The translations under genes were made by a program, and so were the position numbers. Positions 9,223-17,849 of a DNA stretch of 64,000 nt are shown piece after piece. Source of the DNA: Alcanivorax sp. (GTDB taxonomy: Bacteria > Pseudomonadota > Gammaproteobacteria > Pseudomonadales > Alcanivoracaceae); assembly GCF_019431375.1 (NCBI RefSeq), contig NZ_CP080267.1, positions 372,001-436,000 of the forward strand. Reading direction: 5' to 3'. Each line of letters opens with the position of its first letter. Position 1 is the stretch's first letter. Below the pieces are notes generated by a model, which was not told the origin of the DNA, did not search any database, and worked only from the letters and a program-made list of their open reading frames with translations.

Positions 9223-10152
9223 ATGTCCAAAACTGCTTTTATTTTTCCCGGTCAGGGCTCCCAGAGCCTTGGCATGCTCGCTGATTTTGCCGACCGTCCG
9301 GCGGTAAAGCAGACCTTTCAGGAAGCCTCCGGCGCCCTTGGCCTGGATATCTGGGCCCTCTGCCAGGATGGCCCCCAGGAAGCCCTGAACCAGACCGAAA
9401 ACACCCAGCCTCTTTTGCTCACTGCCGGTGTCGCCTTGTGGCGGCTGTGGGAACAGAGCGGTGGTCCGCGCCCCGATTTCCTGGCTGGCCATAGCCTGGG
9501 CGAGTACACCGCGCTGACCTGTGCCGGTGTGATGACCCTGGGTGATGCGGTGCGTCTGGTGCGTACCCGCGGCGAGTTGATGCAACAGGCCGTGGCTGAA
9601 GGCGAGGGCAAGATGGCGGCAGTGCTGGGCCTCGATGATGACCAGGTCCGCGCAGCCTGTGCGCAGGCTGCGGAAGGTGATGTGGTGGAAGCGGTGAACT
9701 TCAATGCGCCAGGGCAGGTAGTGATTGCCGGCTCGGCGGCCGCAGTGGAACGTGCCATCTTTGCCTGCAAGGAAGCGGGAGCAAAACGTGCCATGCCCTT
9801 GCCCGTCAGCGTGCCTTCCCACTGTGCGTTGATGAAGCCCGCCGCGGATCAATTGGCAGAAACCCTCAACGCCACCAGCTTTCATGCAGCGGAAATGCCC
9901 GTCATCAACAATGTGGATGTGGCCATGGAAACCGCGCCGGAACAGATCCGCGAGGCGCTGATCCGTCAGCTCTATTCGCCGGTGCGCTGGGTGGAAACCA
10001 TCCAGGCGCTGAAAGAGCAGGGCGTCAGCCATGTGTATGAATGTGGGCCGGGCAAGGTGCTCAGTGGTCTGATCAAACGGATCGACCGGGAGATTGCTGC
10101 CCGTCCGCTGGAAACCGGAGAAGCCTTCGAGGTTGCTCTGAAAGGGGAATAA
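9223..10152 (+). CDS. fabD: Malonyl-CoA:ACP transacylase FabD
   Basis: Transfers malonyl from CoA to ACP, giving the extender unit for fatty acid synthesis. The 309 residues show FIFPGQGSQSLGM at the N-terminus, GHSLGEY with the nucleophile Ser near 90, and the catalytic His in VPSHCALM near 200. AAGGGGATAGTG precedes the ATG. It is followed after two bases by fabG. Confidence 0.97.
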   Translation: MSKTAFIFPGQGSQSLGMLADFADRPAVKQTFQEASGALGLDIWALCQDGPQEALNQTENTQPLLLTAGVALWRLWEQSGGPRPDFLAGHSLGEYTALTCAGVMTLGDAVRLVRTRGELMQQAVAEGEGKMAAVLGLDDDQVRAACAQAAEGDVVEAVNFNAPGQVVIAGSAAAVERAIFACKEAGAKRAMPLPVSVPSHCALMKPAADQLAETLNATSFHAAEMPVINNVDVAMETAPEQIREALIRQLYSPVRWVETIQALKEQGVSHVYECGPGKVLSGLIKRIDREIAARPLETGEAFEVALKGE

Positions 10153-10154
10153 GG

Positions 10155-10886
10155 ATGTCAGAAAAGAAAATCGCGCTGGTCACCGGCGCCAGCCGCGGCA
10201 TTGGCCGTGCCATCGCCGAACAGCTGGTCGCAGACGGCTTTTTCGTGGTTGGTACTGCCACCTCGGAAAAGGGCGCTGCCGCCATCGGTGATGCGCTGGG
10301 TGCCAATGGTGCCGGCAAGGTGCTGAACGTGACCGACAAGGAATCCGTGATCAACACGGTGAAAAGCATCAATGACGAGTTCGGTGCACCGCTGGTATTG
10401 GTGAACAACGCAGGTATTACCCGCGACAACATCATGCTGCGCATGAAAGATGACGAGTGGGATGATGTCATCGATACCAATCTCAATTCCCTCTATCGGG
10501 TCAGCAAGGCCTGCCTGAAAGGCATGACCAAGGCCCGCTGGGGGCGCATTATCAATATCAGTTCCGTGGTCGGTACCATGGGTAACGCGGGCCAGGCAAA
10601 CTATGCCGCAGCCAAGGGCGGGGTAGAAGGTTTCACCCGCGCATTGGCGCGGGAGCTTGGCTCACGTAACATCACAGTGAATTCCGTGGCGCCTGGCTTT
10701 ATCCAGACAGACATGACGGAGGCTCTGCCGGAAGCACAGAAGGAAGCGCTTCTGGCGGGTATTCCGCTGGCCCGTCTGGGGCAGCCCGGGGAAATTGCCA
10801 GCGCTGTTGGCTGGCTTGCCAGTGAGGGTGGCGGTTACGTCACCGGCACCACTTTGCATGTCAATGGCGGCATGTTTACCGGATAG
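10155..10886 (+). CDS. fabG: 3-oxoacyl-ACP reductase FabG
   Basis: NADPH-dependent short-chain dehydrogenase that reduces 3-oxoacyl-ACP in each elongation cycle. The 243 residues include the Rossmann motif TGASRGIGRA, LVNNAGITRDN, the Ser of INISSVVG and the catalytic Tyr/Lys of NYAAAKGG. The start at 10155 follows AAGG and matches the family N-terminus; the open frame extends further upstream only by overlapping fabD. Confidence 0.97.
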   Translation: MSEKKIALVTGASRGIGRAIAEQLVADGFFVVGTATSEKGAAAIGDALGANGAGKVLNVTDKESVINTVKSINDEFGAPLVLVNNAGITRDNIMLRMKDDEWDDVIDTNLNSLYRVSKACLKGMTKARWGRIINISSVVGTMGNAGQANYAAAKGGVEGFTRALARELGSRNITVNSVAPGFIQTDMTEALPEAQKEALLAGIPLARLGQPGEIASAVGWLASEGGGYVTGTTLHVNGGMFTG

Positions 10887-10993
10887 CTCAACAAGTGGGC
10901 ACCGGAGGGTTTCTGGAAAAGCGGTCTAATACACTGTTTTTGCAGAAGAAAATATTTGGAAAAACTTGAGTTTACGGCACTGGCTCGGTTGGG

Positions 10994-11023
10994 TTGCAAG
11001 CGCAAACAGCGTTCACCTAGAAT
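10994..11023 (+). promoter_or_regulatory. Sigma-70-like promoter of acpP
   Basis: TTGCAA (10994-10999), 18 bases, TAGAAT (11018-11023), in the 186-base fabG-acpP gap. acpP is usually strongly expressed from its own promoter, which fits, but no start site was measured. Confidence 0.5.
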
Positions 11024-11072
11024 AGCCGCTGACAGGTGCTAGCACACCATTAATCAGGAGAGTTATAGGATC

Positions 11073-11306
11073 ATGAGCAGCATCGAAGAACGCGTACAGA
11101 AAATCATCGTTGAACAACTGGGTGTTAAGCCGGAAGACGTAAAATCAGAAGCGTCCTTCGTTGAAGATCTGGGTGCCGACTCCCTGGACACCGTTGAGCT
11201 GGTGATGGCCCTGGAAGAAGAGTTCGAAACTGAAATTCCGGACGAGGAAGCGGAGAAAATCAGCACCGTTCAGTCCGCTGTGGATTACATCAAGTCCCAC
11301 AGCTGA
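11073..11306 (+). CDS. acpP: Acyl carrier protein
   Basis: Acidic 77-residue carrier of growing acyl chains. The phosphopantetheine attachment site is Ser37 in GADSLDTVEL. The helices match typical AcpP. It has its own likely promoter upstream and a terminator just downstream, consistent with separate high expression. Confidence 0.98.
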   Translation: MSSIEERVQKIIVEQLGVKPEDVKSEASFVEDLGADSLDTVELVMALEEEFETEIPDEEAEKISTVQSAVDYIKSHS

Positions 11307-11331
11307 TTTCAGTCGCTGACGCAGCATCGAG

Positions 11332-11367
11332 AAAGCCGCAAGGTTCCATGAACTTGCGGCTTTTTTG
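11332..11367 (+). terminator. Rho-independent terminator after acpP
   Basis: AAAGCCGCAAG pairs with CTTGCGGCTTT (11 bp) across a ten-base loop and is followed by a T run. Confidence 0.9.
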
Positions 11368-11551
11368 TTGCCGCTGAAGAGGTCGTTCGGTTGTCATCAT
11401 AATCAGGCAGGGTGAACGGCGCTTTTCGGGTTCAGGCATGAGCTCAATGTTGATTTTGCTTACACAACGGCGACGAGCATAACGGTGCTTTGTAGTAATC
11501 TTGTCGCATAGAAAGGTAGTACCCCAAAAATAAAGGATGGGAGGTATTCGG

Positions 11552-12790
11552 GTGACGTCACGGCGAGTAGTGATCACAGGTCTGGGAATGTTGACGCCGC
11601 TGGGAGCGGATGTGGCTTCCACCTGGGAAGGTATCAAGGCGGGGAAGAGTGGTATCCGTAACATTGAGCATTTCGATACCGAGTCTTTTTCCACACGTTT
11701 TGCCGGCCTGGTACCGGAATTCGACATTGCCGATTACCTGTCCCCGAAAGACGCCCGCAAGATGGATGTCTTTATTCAGTACGGCCTGGTGGCGGCGATT
11801 CAGGCCATCCGCGATGCCGGCCTGGATATGGACAAGGAAGACGGTGACCGGGTGGGTGCGGCGTTTGGCTCCGGCATCGGTGGCCTGACCAACATTGAAG
11901 ACAACCACCGCAAGCTGCTGGATTCCGGCCCGCGCAAGTTGTCCCCGTTCTTTGTGCCGGGCACCATCATCAACATGATTGCCGGCAATCTGGCCATCAT
12001 GTACGGCATGAAGGGTCCCAATTTCGCCACCGTGACTGCCTGCACCACCGGCACCCATAACATTGGCTTTGCCGCCCAGCAGATCATGCTGGGCCAGGCG
12101 GACGTGATGGTGGCCGGTGGCGCCGAAAAAGGCTCCACGCCACTGGGCATGGGTGGCTTTGCCGCAGCGCGGGCACTGTCTACCCGCAATGATGATCCCC
12201 AGGGTGCCAGCCGTCCCTGGGACAAGGGTCGTGATGGTTTTGTGCTGGCCGACGGTGCTGGTGCGGTAGTGCTGGAAGATTACGAGCATGCCAAGGCCCG
12301 TGGCGCCACCATCTATGCGGAGCTGGCCGGTTTCGGCATGAGCGATGATGCCTATCACATCACCGCACCCGCAGAAGGCGGCGTGGGCGCCATGAAAGCC
12401 ATGGAAAATGCCCTGCGCAATGCCGGGGTTTCCGCTGATCAGGTGGACTATATCAATGCCCATGGCACGTCTACCCAGATGGGCGATCTGGCAGAAATTG
12501 CCGCCATCAAATCCCTGTTTGGTGCACATGCCGAGAAATTGGCGGTGAGCTCCACTAAATCCATGGTCGGTCACCTGCTGGGTGCGGCCGGTGCGGTGGA
12601 AGCAATCTTCTCCATCCTTGCCATTCGTGATTCCATCGCGCCGCCCACCATCAACCTGCATGATCCGGACGAAGGCTGCGATCTGAACCTGGTGGCCAAT
12701 ACGGCCCAACAGCGGAACATCGACTATGCCCTGTCCAACTCCTTCGGTTTCGGTGGTACCAACGGAACCCTGCTGTTCAAGAAGGTGTGA
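11552..12790 (+). CDS. fabF: 3-oxoacyl-ACP synthase II (FabF)
   Basis: Condensing enzyme of fatty acid elongation (KAS II). The Cys-His-His triad is visible: TACTTGTHN (Cys near 164), NAHGTSTQMGD, and MVGHLLGAAGAV. I place the start at GTG 11552 (MTSRRVVITGLG) because GGGAGG lies seven bases upstream; an ATG at 11537 lacks a suitable site. That gives 412 residues, the usual size. Its stop overlaps the pabC start (TGATG). Confidence 0.96.
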   Translation: MTSRRVVITGLGMLTPLGADVASTWEGIKAGKSGIRNIEHFDTESFSTRFAGLVPEFDIADYLSPKDARKMDVFIQYGLVAAIQAIRDAGLDMDKEDGDRVGAAFGSGIGGLTNIEDNHRKLLDSGPRKLSPFFVPGTIINMIAGNLAIMYGMKGPNFATVTACTTGTHNIGFAAQQIMLGQADVMVAGGAEKGSTPLGMGGFAAARALSTRNDDPQGASRPWDKGRDGFVLADGAGAVVLEDYEHAKARGATIYAELAGFGMSDDAYHITAPAEGGVGAMKAMENALRNAGVSADQVDYINAHGTSTQMGDLAEIAAIKSLFGAHAEKLAVSSTKSMVGHLLGAAGAVEAIFSILAIRDSIAPPTINLHDPDEGCDLNLVANTAQQRNIDYALSNSFGFGGTNGTLLFKKV

Positions 12791-13590
12791 TGCTCAATCC
12801 CCGTGATCGCGGACTGGCCTATGGCGACGGGCTGTTTGAAACCCTGAGGGTGACGGCGGATGGTGCGGTGCCTCTTTGGCCTGGGCATCACCGGCGTTTG
12901 CAGCACGGTGCCCGGGTGCTGGGCCTGCCATCCCTGCCGGAAAGCCGTTATCTGTCGGTTGTTGAAGAGGGGGTTGCTGCTCTGGGTGGCAAGCCCGGTG
13001 TGGTCAAACTCACCCTGACCCGGGGGCCGGGGGGGCGTGGTTACCTGCCTCCCTCGAACCCACAGCCAACCTTGCTATGGCAGGCGGGGGCGCTGCCGGT
13101 CTGGTCCGATCAGCTCCGAGAGCAGGGCATTGTGCTGGGCCTGTGTGATGAGCCATTGCACCCGGAGTCCCTGGCCGGGCTCAAACATCTCAATCGTCTT
13201 CCCCAGGTACAGGCCCGCCGTGAGGTGGCTCGTCAGGGCTGGCACGAAGGGCTGTTGCTTAGCCCTCGCCGACAACCCCTGGAGGCCACGGCCATGAATC
13301 TGTTTGCCCGGTTTGAGGCCTACTGGTGGACGCCGGACCTGCAGGCGGCCCGTGCTGGTGTGGCCGGGGTGATGCGTGAGTGGCTCCGTGAGCACTTGAC
13401 CGGGCGGGGAGAGAAGGTGGTCTGTGATCTGCGACCGCTGTCACAGCTCCACGGCGCTCAGGGGCTGTTTCTGTGCAACAGTGTTGTCGGCGTGCTACCG
13501 GTGCGTAAACTGGCGCAATGGCAGTGGCCGGTACCGGATTCCGTGCTGCAATTGCAGCGCTCTGCAGATGCCCTTTTTCTGTCACGTTAA
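12790..13590 (+). CDS. pabC: Aminodeoxychorismate lyase PabC
   Basis: PLP-dependent class IV lyase converting 4-amino-4-deoxychorismate to p-aminobenzoate for folate synthesis. The 266 residues start NPRDRGLAYGDGLFETLRV, typical of fold-type IV PabC. The PLP Lys is expected in GLKHLNRLPQV (about 129-139), and ATAMNLFARF resembles the family's substrate loop. The ATG shares a base with the fabF stop. fabF-pabC-mltG-tmk-holB is a conserved run. Confidence 0.92.
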   Translation: MLNPRDRGLAYGDGLFETLRVTADGAVPLWPGHHRRLQHGARVLGLPSLPESRYLSVVEEGVAALGGKPGVVKLTLTRGPGGRGYLPPSNPQPTLLWQAGALPVWSDQLREQGIVLGLCDEPLHPESLAGLKHLNRLPQVQARREVARQGWHEGLLLSPRRQPLEATAMNLFARFEAYWWTPDLQAARAGVAGVMREWLREHLTGRGEKVVCDLRPLSQLHGAQGLFLCNSVVGVLPVRKLAQWQWPVPDSVLQLQRSADALFLSR

Positions 13591-13761
13591 CCCGCTGGCA
13601 GGCTGTGTGAGATAATCAGGGGCAAGATAGCCACCCTTTGAAGAAAGTGCGTCTGAGCAGTTTGTGCTTTCCTTTCTGCCTTATGTTTCCCGCAGTGCTA
13701 TCGTTACTGCTCTGGCAAAGAATTTATTTCATTCCGCAAAACAGGCCCTACAATTTCTCTC

Positions 13762-14820
13762 ATGCGTAAACAAATTCGAATTTTCGGACTGCTGGTTGTG
13801 CTGGTGGTGGTGGCCGTTCCTCTGGTAACAGCCTGGATCAGTAGTTACCTGCATCAGCCCTTGCCGCTGACAGAGCCACGAGTCGTCGAGGTTCAGCGTG
13901 GTTCGGGGTTAAGCCAGGTTCTATACGGGTTGAAAAAACAGGGTTTGCTGGGTGACGGTTATCAGGCGGATTTTCGCCGTTTGGGTGCGCGTATCTACAG
14001 TAGTCTGACCGACATGGACGGGCGTATGCATGTGGGGGAATATCGCTTGCGGCCTGGCGACTCTCTGCTCAGTCTGCTGGAAAAAATGGATCGCGGAGAA
14101 GTGATTCAACGCAGCCTGACTCTGGTGGAAGGCTGGAATTTTCGTGAACTGCGCCTGCGGCTGGCTGCTCAGGAAGGCCTGACCCATACCCTGGACAGTC
14201 TTACCGATGACCAGGTCATGGAAAAACTGGGTCGCCCGGATCAGCACCCGGAAGGCTGGTTTGCACCGGAAACCTATTTTTATACCCGTGGCACCTCTGA
14301 CCTGACCATCCTGCGGCGGGCGCTGGAGCGGCAGGAAACGTTGCTGGAGGAGGCCTGGTCACAGAAAGCCGATGATCTGCCCATCGACAGTCCCTACGAA
14401 GCGCTGATTCTGGCGTCCATCATTGAAAAGGAAACCGGGGTGCCCGATGAGCGCCCGGAAATTGCCGGCGTTTTTACCAACCGGTTGCGCAAGGGCATGC
14501 GCCTGCAGACTGACCCCACGGTGATCTACGGCATGGGTGAGGCTTACAGCGGGAATATTCGTCGTTCCGATCTGCGCCGCCACACCCCCTACAACACCTA
14601 TACAATTTCCGGCTTGCCGCCCACGCCCATTGCCATGCCTGGGGAGGAAGCCATTCAGGCGGCGGTAAACCCGGCGGAAACCGAGTCCCTGTACTTCGTT
14701 GCCCGGGGGGATGGCAGCCATTACTTCTCCAAAACCCTGGCCCAGCATCAGAAAGCGGTGCGCGAGTATCAGCTACGCCGCCGCGAAGGCTATCGTTCCT
14801 CACCGGGGGGCTCACAGTGA
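13762..14820 (+). CDS. mltG: Endolytic murein transglycosylase MltG
   Basis: Cleaves nascent glycan strands and sets their length, anchored in the inner membrane. One N-terminal membrane segment (about 6-27) is followed by a LysM-like region and the YceG domain. The catalytic Glu is in ASIIEKETGVP near 222-225, with GVFTNRLRKGMRLQTDPTV. The 352 residues are near the usual 340. A possible -10 TACAAT lies just upstream at 13749. Its end overlaps tmk. Confidence 0.94.
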   Translation: MRKQIRIFGLLVVLVVVAVPLVTAWISSYLHQPLPLTEPRVVEVQRGSGLSQVLYGLKKQGLLGDGYQADFRRLGARIYSSLTDMDGRMHVGEYRLRPGDSLLSLLEKMDRGEVIQRSLTLVEGWNFRELRLRLAAQEGLTHTLDSLTDDQVMEKLGRPDQHPEGWFAPETYFYTRGTSDLTILRRALERQETLLEEAWSQKADDLPIDSPYEALILASIIEKETGVPDERPEIAGVFTNRLRKGMRLQTDPTVIYGMGEAYSGNIRRSDLRRHTPYNTYTISGLPPTPIAMPGEEAIQAAVNPAETESLYFVARGDGSHYFSKTLAQHQKAVREYQLRRREGYRSSPGGSQ

Positions 14821-15443
14821 AGGGCCGTTTCATCACCCTGGAAGGCGGCGAAGGCGCCGGCAAGAGCAGTAATCTGGACTGGCTTGCCGGTCAGTTGCGT
14901 GAGGCCGGCAAGACCGTGCTGGTGACCCGCGAACCGGGCGGTACCCCGTTGGCGGAATCCATCCGCAATGTGCTGCTGGCGCCTACCGATGAAAGAATGG
15001 CGGATGACACCGAGTTGCTGCTGGTGTTCGCTGCCCGAGCCCAGCACCTGGCAGAAAAAATCCGTCCGGCCCTGGAGCGGGGCGACTGGGTGCTCAGCGA
15101 CCGGTTTGTGGATGCCACCTGGGCCTATCAGGGGGCAGGGCGAGGCCTCAATCGCGATGCCATCGCCCGTCTGGAGCAGCTGGTGGTACGCGATACCCAA
15201 CCCGACATGACGCTGCTGTTTGATGTGCCGGTGGAGGTGGGCATGGCCCGTGCCGGCAAACGGGCGGCGCTGGACCGCATTGAGCAGGAAGACCGGGCGT
15301 TCTTCGAGCGGATTCGCCAGTGTTATCAGCAGCGGGCCGGCAACGAGCCGGGCCGCTTTCGGGTGCTGGATGCCTCATGCGATCTGGAGCAGGTCCGTGC
15401 CCAGCTACAGCCACTGCTGGAGGAAATGCTCACATGGTCGTAG
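14817..15443 (+). CDS. tmk: Thymidylate kinase
   Basis: Phosphorylates dTMP to dTDP. The 208 residues contain the P-loop EGGEGAGKSS (about 9-18), REPGGTPLAE, and DRFVDATWAYQGAGRG with the substrate Arg. It starts at a GTG overlapping the mltG stop and ends ten bases inside holB, so the three genes are tightly coupled. Confidence 0.96.
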   Translation: MKGRFITLEGGEGAGKSSNLDWLAGQLREAGKTVLVTREPGGTPLAESIRNVLLAPTDERMADDTELLLVFAARAQHLAEKIRPALERGDWVLSDRFVDATWAYQGAGRGLNRDAIARLEQLVVRDTQPDMTLLFDVPVEVGMARAGKRAALDRIEQEDRAFFERIRQCYQQRAGNEPGRFRVLDASCDLEQVRAQLQPLLEEMLTWS

Positions 15444-16441
15444 AGCGCGCACGTATCCAGGTACCGTGTCCCTGGCATCAGGACACTATGGCCCAGCTGT
15501 TGGATCAGCATCAGCAGGGGCGCCTTCCCCATGCGTTGCTGATCACTGGCGCGAAAGGGATCGGCAAGCTGCGGCTGGCAGAGTCACTGGCGCAGACATT
15601 GCTGTGTGACAAACCTGCCGGTGGTCTGCCCTGTGGTCAGTGTCAGGGCTGCCAGTTGAGTACCGCAGGCACCCACCCGGACCTGCACCGGCTCAGCCCG
15701 GAAGACAAGAGCAAGGTCATCAAGATTGATCAGGTGCGCAAGCTGGTGGGCTTTGCCACCCGCACCGCTCAGTACAGCGGCTACCGGGTGGCGATTGTGG
15801 CGCCGGCGGAGGCGCTCAACCGCAACGCCCAGAATGCCCTGCTCAAGACCCTGGAAGAGCCCGGTGGCCAGACGTTGCTGCTGCTGGTCTGCGATCAGCC
15901 GACCCTGTTGCTGCCCACCATTCGTAGCCGTTGTCAGCAGCGTATCCTGCCGCTGCCGCCCCAGGAGCAGGCACTGGAGTGGTTACAGAGCCAGGTAGGG
16001 GAGAGTGCCCGCTCGCTGCTGGATGCGGCCCAGGGGGCGCCTCTGCGAGCCCTGGCCCTGGAGCAGGCCGAGTGGTTTGCCGACCGGGCCCGTTTGCTGG
16101 AAGTGCTGGTCTCAGTGGCGGAAGGGCGTCAGTCCGTGTCCCAGGCCTCACCGATGCTGTCAAAGCATGATCCAACGGAAATGGCCGGGGTGATCTATGG
16201 CTGGCTGTCCCGCTGCCTGAATCAGGCCTATTCCGGGCAGCAAAGCGCGGACCCGTCACTGGCGCCCTTGCTGACCCGATTGTCCCGGGCGGTACCGCCG
16301 GCCCGCCTGTTGCGCGCTGCCCAGCGGATCCTGGAAGGGCGACGGGCATTGATGTCCGGCGCCAACCCCAACAAGGACCTGCTCTACGAACAGTGGTTGC
16401 TGGTGCTGGTGGGCGTTGACGCTGCGGCGGCAGCCCACTAA
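15434..16441 (+). CDS. holB: DNA polymerase III subunit delta'
   Basis: Clamp-loader subunit. From the ATG at 15434 the 335 residues begin MVVERARIQVPCPWHQDTM, as in Pseudomonas-type HolB. A P-loop-like GAKGIGK (about 37-43), a zinc module with CGQCQGC, the NAQNALLKTLEEP sensor region and IRSRCQ (SRC motif) are visible. It overlaps tmk by ten bases. The frame extends further upstream but that part is antiparallel-frame tmk sequence. Confidence 0.94.
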   Translation: MVVERARIQVPCPWHQDTMAQLLDQHQQGRLPHALLITGAKGIGKLRLAESLAQTLLCDKPAGGLPCGQCQGCQLSTAGTHPDLHRLSPEDKSKVIKIDQVRKLVGFATRTAQYSGYRVAIVAPAEALNRNAQNALLKTLEEPGGQTLLLLVCDQPTLLLPTIRSRCQQRILPLPPQEQALEWLQSQVGESARSLLDAAQGAPLRALALEQAEWFADRARLLEVLVSVAEGRQSVSQASPMLSKHDPTEMAGVIYGWLSRCLNQAYSGQQSADPSLAPLLTRLSRAVPPARLLRAAQRILEGRRALMSGANPNKDLLYEQWLLVLVGVDAAAAAH

Positions 16442-16510
16442 TCTTTACCTTATTAATAATAAAGTCTTACTGGTTGTGCCGTGCCGCTGATGGGTGAGCG
16501 GCCAGCTGGT

Positions 16511-16879
16511 ATGTCACACGAGGCACCCCCTATGAAAATGCCCGGCGGCCGCAGCGGCATCCTGTCGCTTTCCATCAAGGACAAGGCGGTACTGTATTCC
16601 GCTTACATGCCCTTCATCACCAATGGCGGCCTGTTCATCCCCACCGACAAGCAATACAAGCTGGGTGAGGAAATCTTCCTGTTGCTCAACATCATGGATG
16701 AGCCGGACAAGATCCCGGTGGCTGGCAAGGTGGTCTGGATCACACCGAAAGGGGCCCAGGGCAATCGCAGCGCCGGTATCGGCGTGCAGTTCTCCGACCA
16801 GGACGACACCGCCCGGGTCACCATTGAAAACCACCTGGCCGGCTCTCTGGAATCCGACCGTCCGACACATACGATGTAG
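16511..16879 (+). CDS. pilZ: Type IV pilus assembly protein PilZ
   Basis: Small PilZ-domain protein needed for type IV pilus assembly and twitching. It matches the founding PilZ: GILSLSIKDKAVLYSAYMPF, GGLFIPTDKQYKLGEE, VAGKVVWITPKGAQGNR, and the C-terminal PTHTM. Like that PilZ it lacks the RxxxR c-di-GMP motif. From ATG 16511 it is 122 residues; GTG 16481 and ATG 16490 are alternative starts, and none has a strong ribosome-binding site. The position after holB is conserved. Confidence 0.92.
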   Translation: MSHEAPPMKMPGGRSGILSLSIKDKAVLYSAYMPFITNGGLFIPTDKQYKLGEEIFLLLNIMDEPDKIPVAGKVVWITPKGAQGNRSAGIGVQFSDQDDTARVTIENHLAGSLESDRPTHTM

Positions 16880-16936
16880 GGCGTCAGACGTCTGAGGCTA
16901 TAAAACCCCAAACAGGGCCAGACAGTTTCAAAGGCC

Positions 16937-16976
16937 AAAAGCGGCAATTTTCCCCGGTAGGGGTTGCCGCTTTTTT
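16937..16976 (+). terminator. Terminator after pilZ
   Basis: AAAAGCGGCAA pairs with TTGCCGCTTTTTT, ending the mltG-tmk-holB-pilZ run. Confidence 0.85.
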
Positions 16977-17057
16977 GCGTCAGGCACCCGGCGTCAGTCG
17001 TCGTGCCTATCGCCCATCTACGCTACAATGCCCGCGTTTGTCATGCTGGAGCATTGA

Positions 17058-17849
17058 ATGTCTGATGTCGCTTTTGTGGATTCCCACTGCCACCTGGATC
17101 GCCTCAATCTGGACGCCCATAACGGGGACTTTGATGCCATGATGGCCGCCACCGCCGAGGCGGGCGTCAGCCACATGTTGTGCATTGGCGTGGATCTGGA
17201 AAGCTTTCCCGATGTGCAGGCACTGGCCGAGCAGCATGATCATGTTTACGCCAGTGTTGGCGTGCATCCGCTCTACAAGGAATCCCGTGAACCCCAGGTC
17301 GGTGAGCTGGTGGAAAGGGCGGCGCACCCCAAGGTGGTGGCGATTGGTGAAACCGGACTGGATTACTTCTACGCCAAAGAACAGCGGGACTGGCAGCAAC
17401 GTTATTTTGTCGCTCATATTCAGGCGGCGCGTGAGACCGGCTTGCCGCTGGTGATCCATACCCGTGGCGCCAAGGACGATACCCTGGCGCTGCTGCGGGA
17501 ACATGGCCAGGGGCAGGTGCGCGGTGTACTGCATTGCTTTACCGAAGACCTGGATATGGCGCAGCAAGCTATCGACCTGGGGTTCTATATTTCCATCTCC
17601 GGCATTATCACTTTCCGCAATGCTGAGACCCTGCGCGACACCGTCAAAGCCCTGCCGCTGGAGCGTCTGCTGATCGAAACCGATTCCCCCTGGCTGGCGC
17701 CGGTACCGTTCCGGGGCAAGCCCAACGAGCCCCGCTATGTGGCCCAGGTGGCCGAGTGTGTGGCGGAACTCAAGGGCGTCGGCGTGGACGAACTGGCGCG
17801 CATTACCCGCGACAATTTCTTTACTCTCTTCAACAAGGCGCAACCATGA
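17058..17849 (+). CDS. tatD: TatD-family metal-dependent DNase
   Basis: TIM-barrel metallohydrolase of the TatD/YcfH family (3'-5' exonuclease activity in studied members). Metal ligands are visible: DSHCHLDRL near 8-16, GETGLDYFY, the IHTRGAKDD region, HCF and ETDSPWLAP. The 263 residues are typical. tatD after pilZ is a conserved context. It overlaps the next gene by four bases (ATGA). Confidence 0.92.
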   Translation: MSDVAFVDSHCHLDRLNLDAHNGDFDAMMAATAEAGVSHMLCIGVDLESFPDVQALAEQHDHVYASVGVHPLYKESREPQVGELVERAAHPKVVAIGETGLDYFYAKEQRDWQQRYFVAHIQAARETGLPLVIHTRGAKDDTLALLREHGQGQVRGVLHCFTEDLDMAQQAIDLGFYISISGIITFRNAETLRDTVKALPLERLLIETDSPWLAPVPFRGKPNEPRYVAQVAECVAELKGVGVDELARITRDNFFTLFNKAQP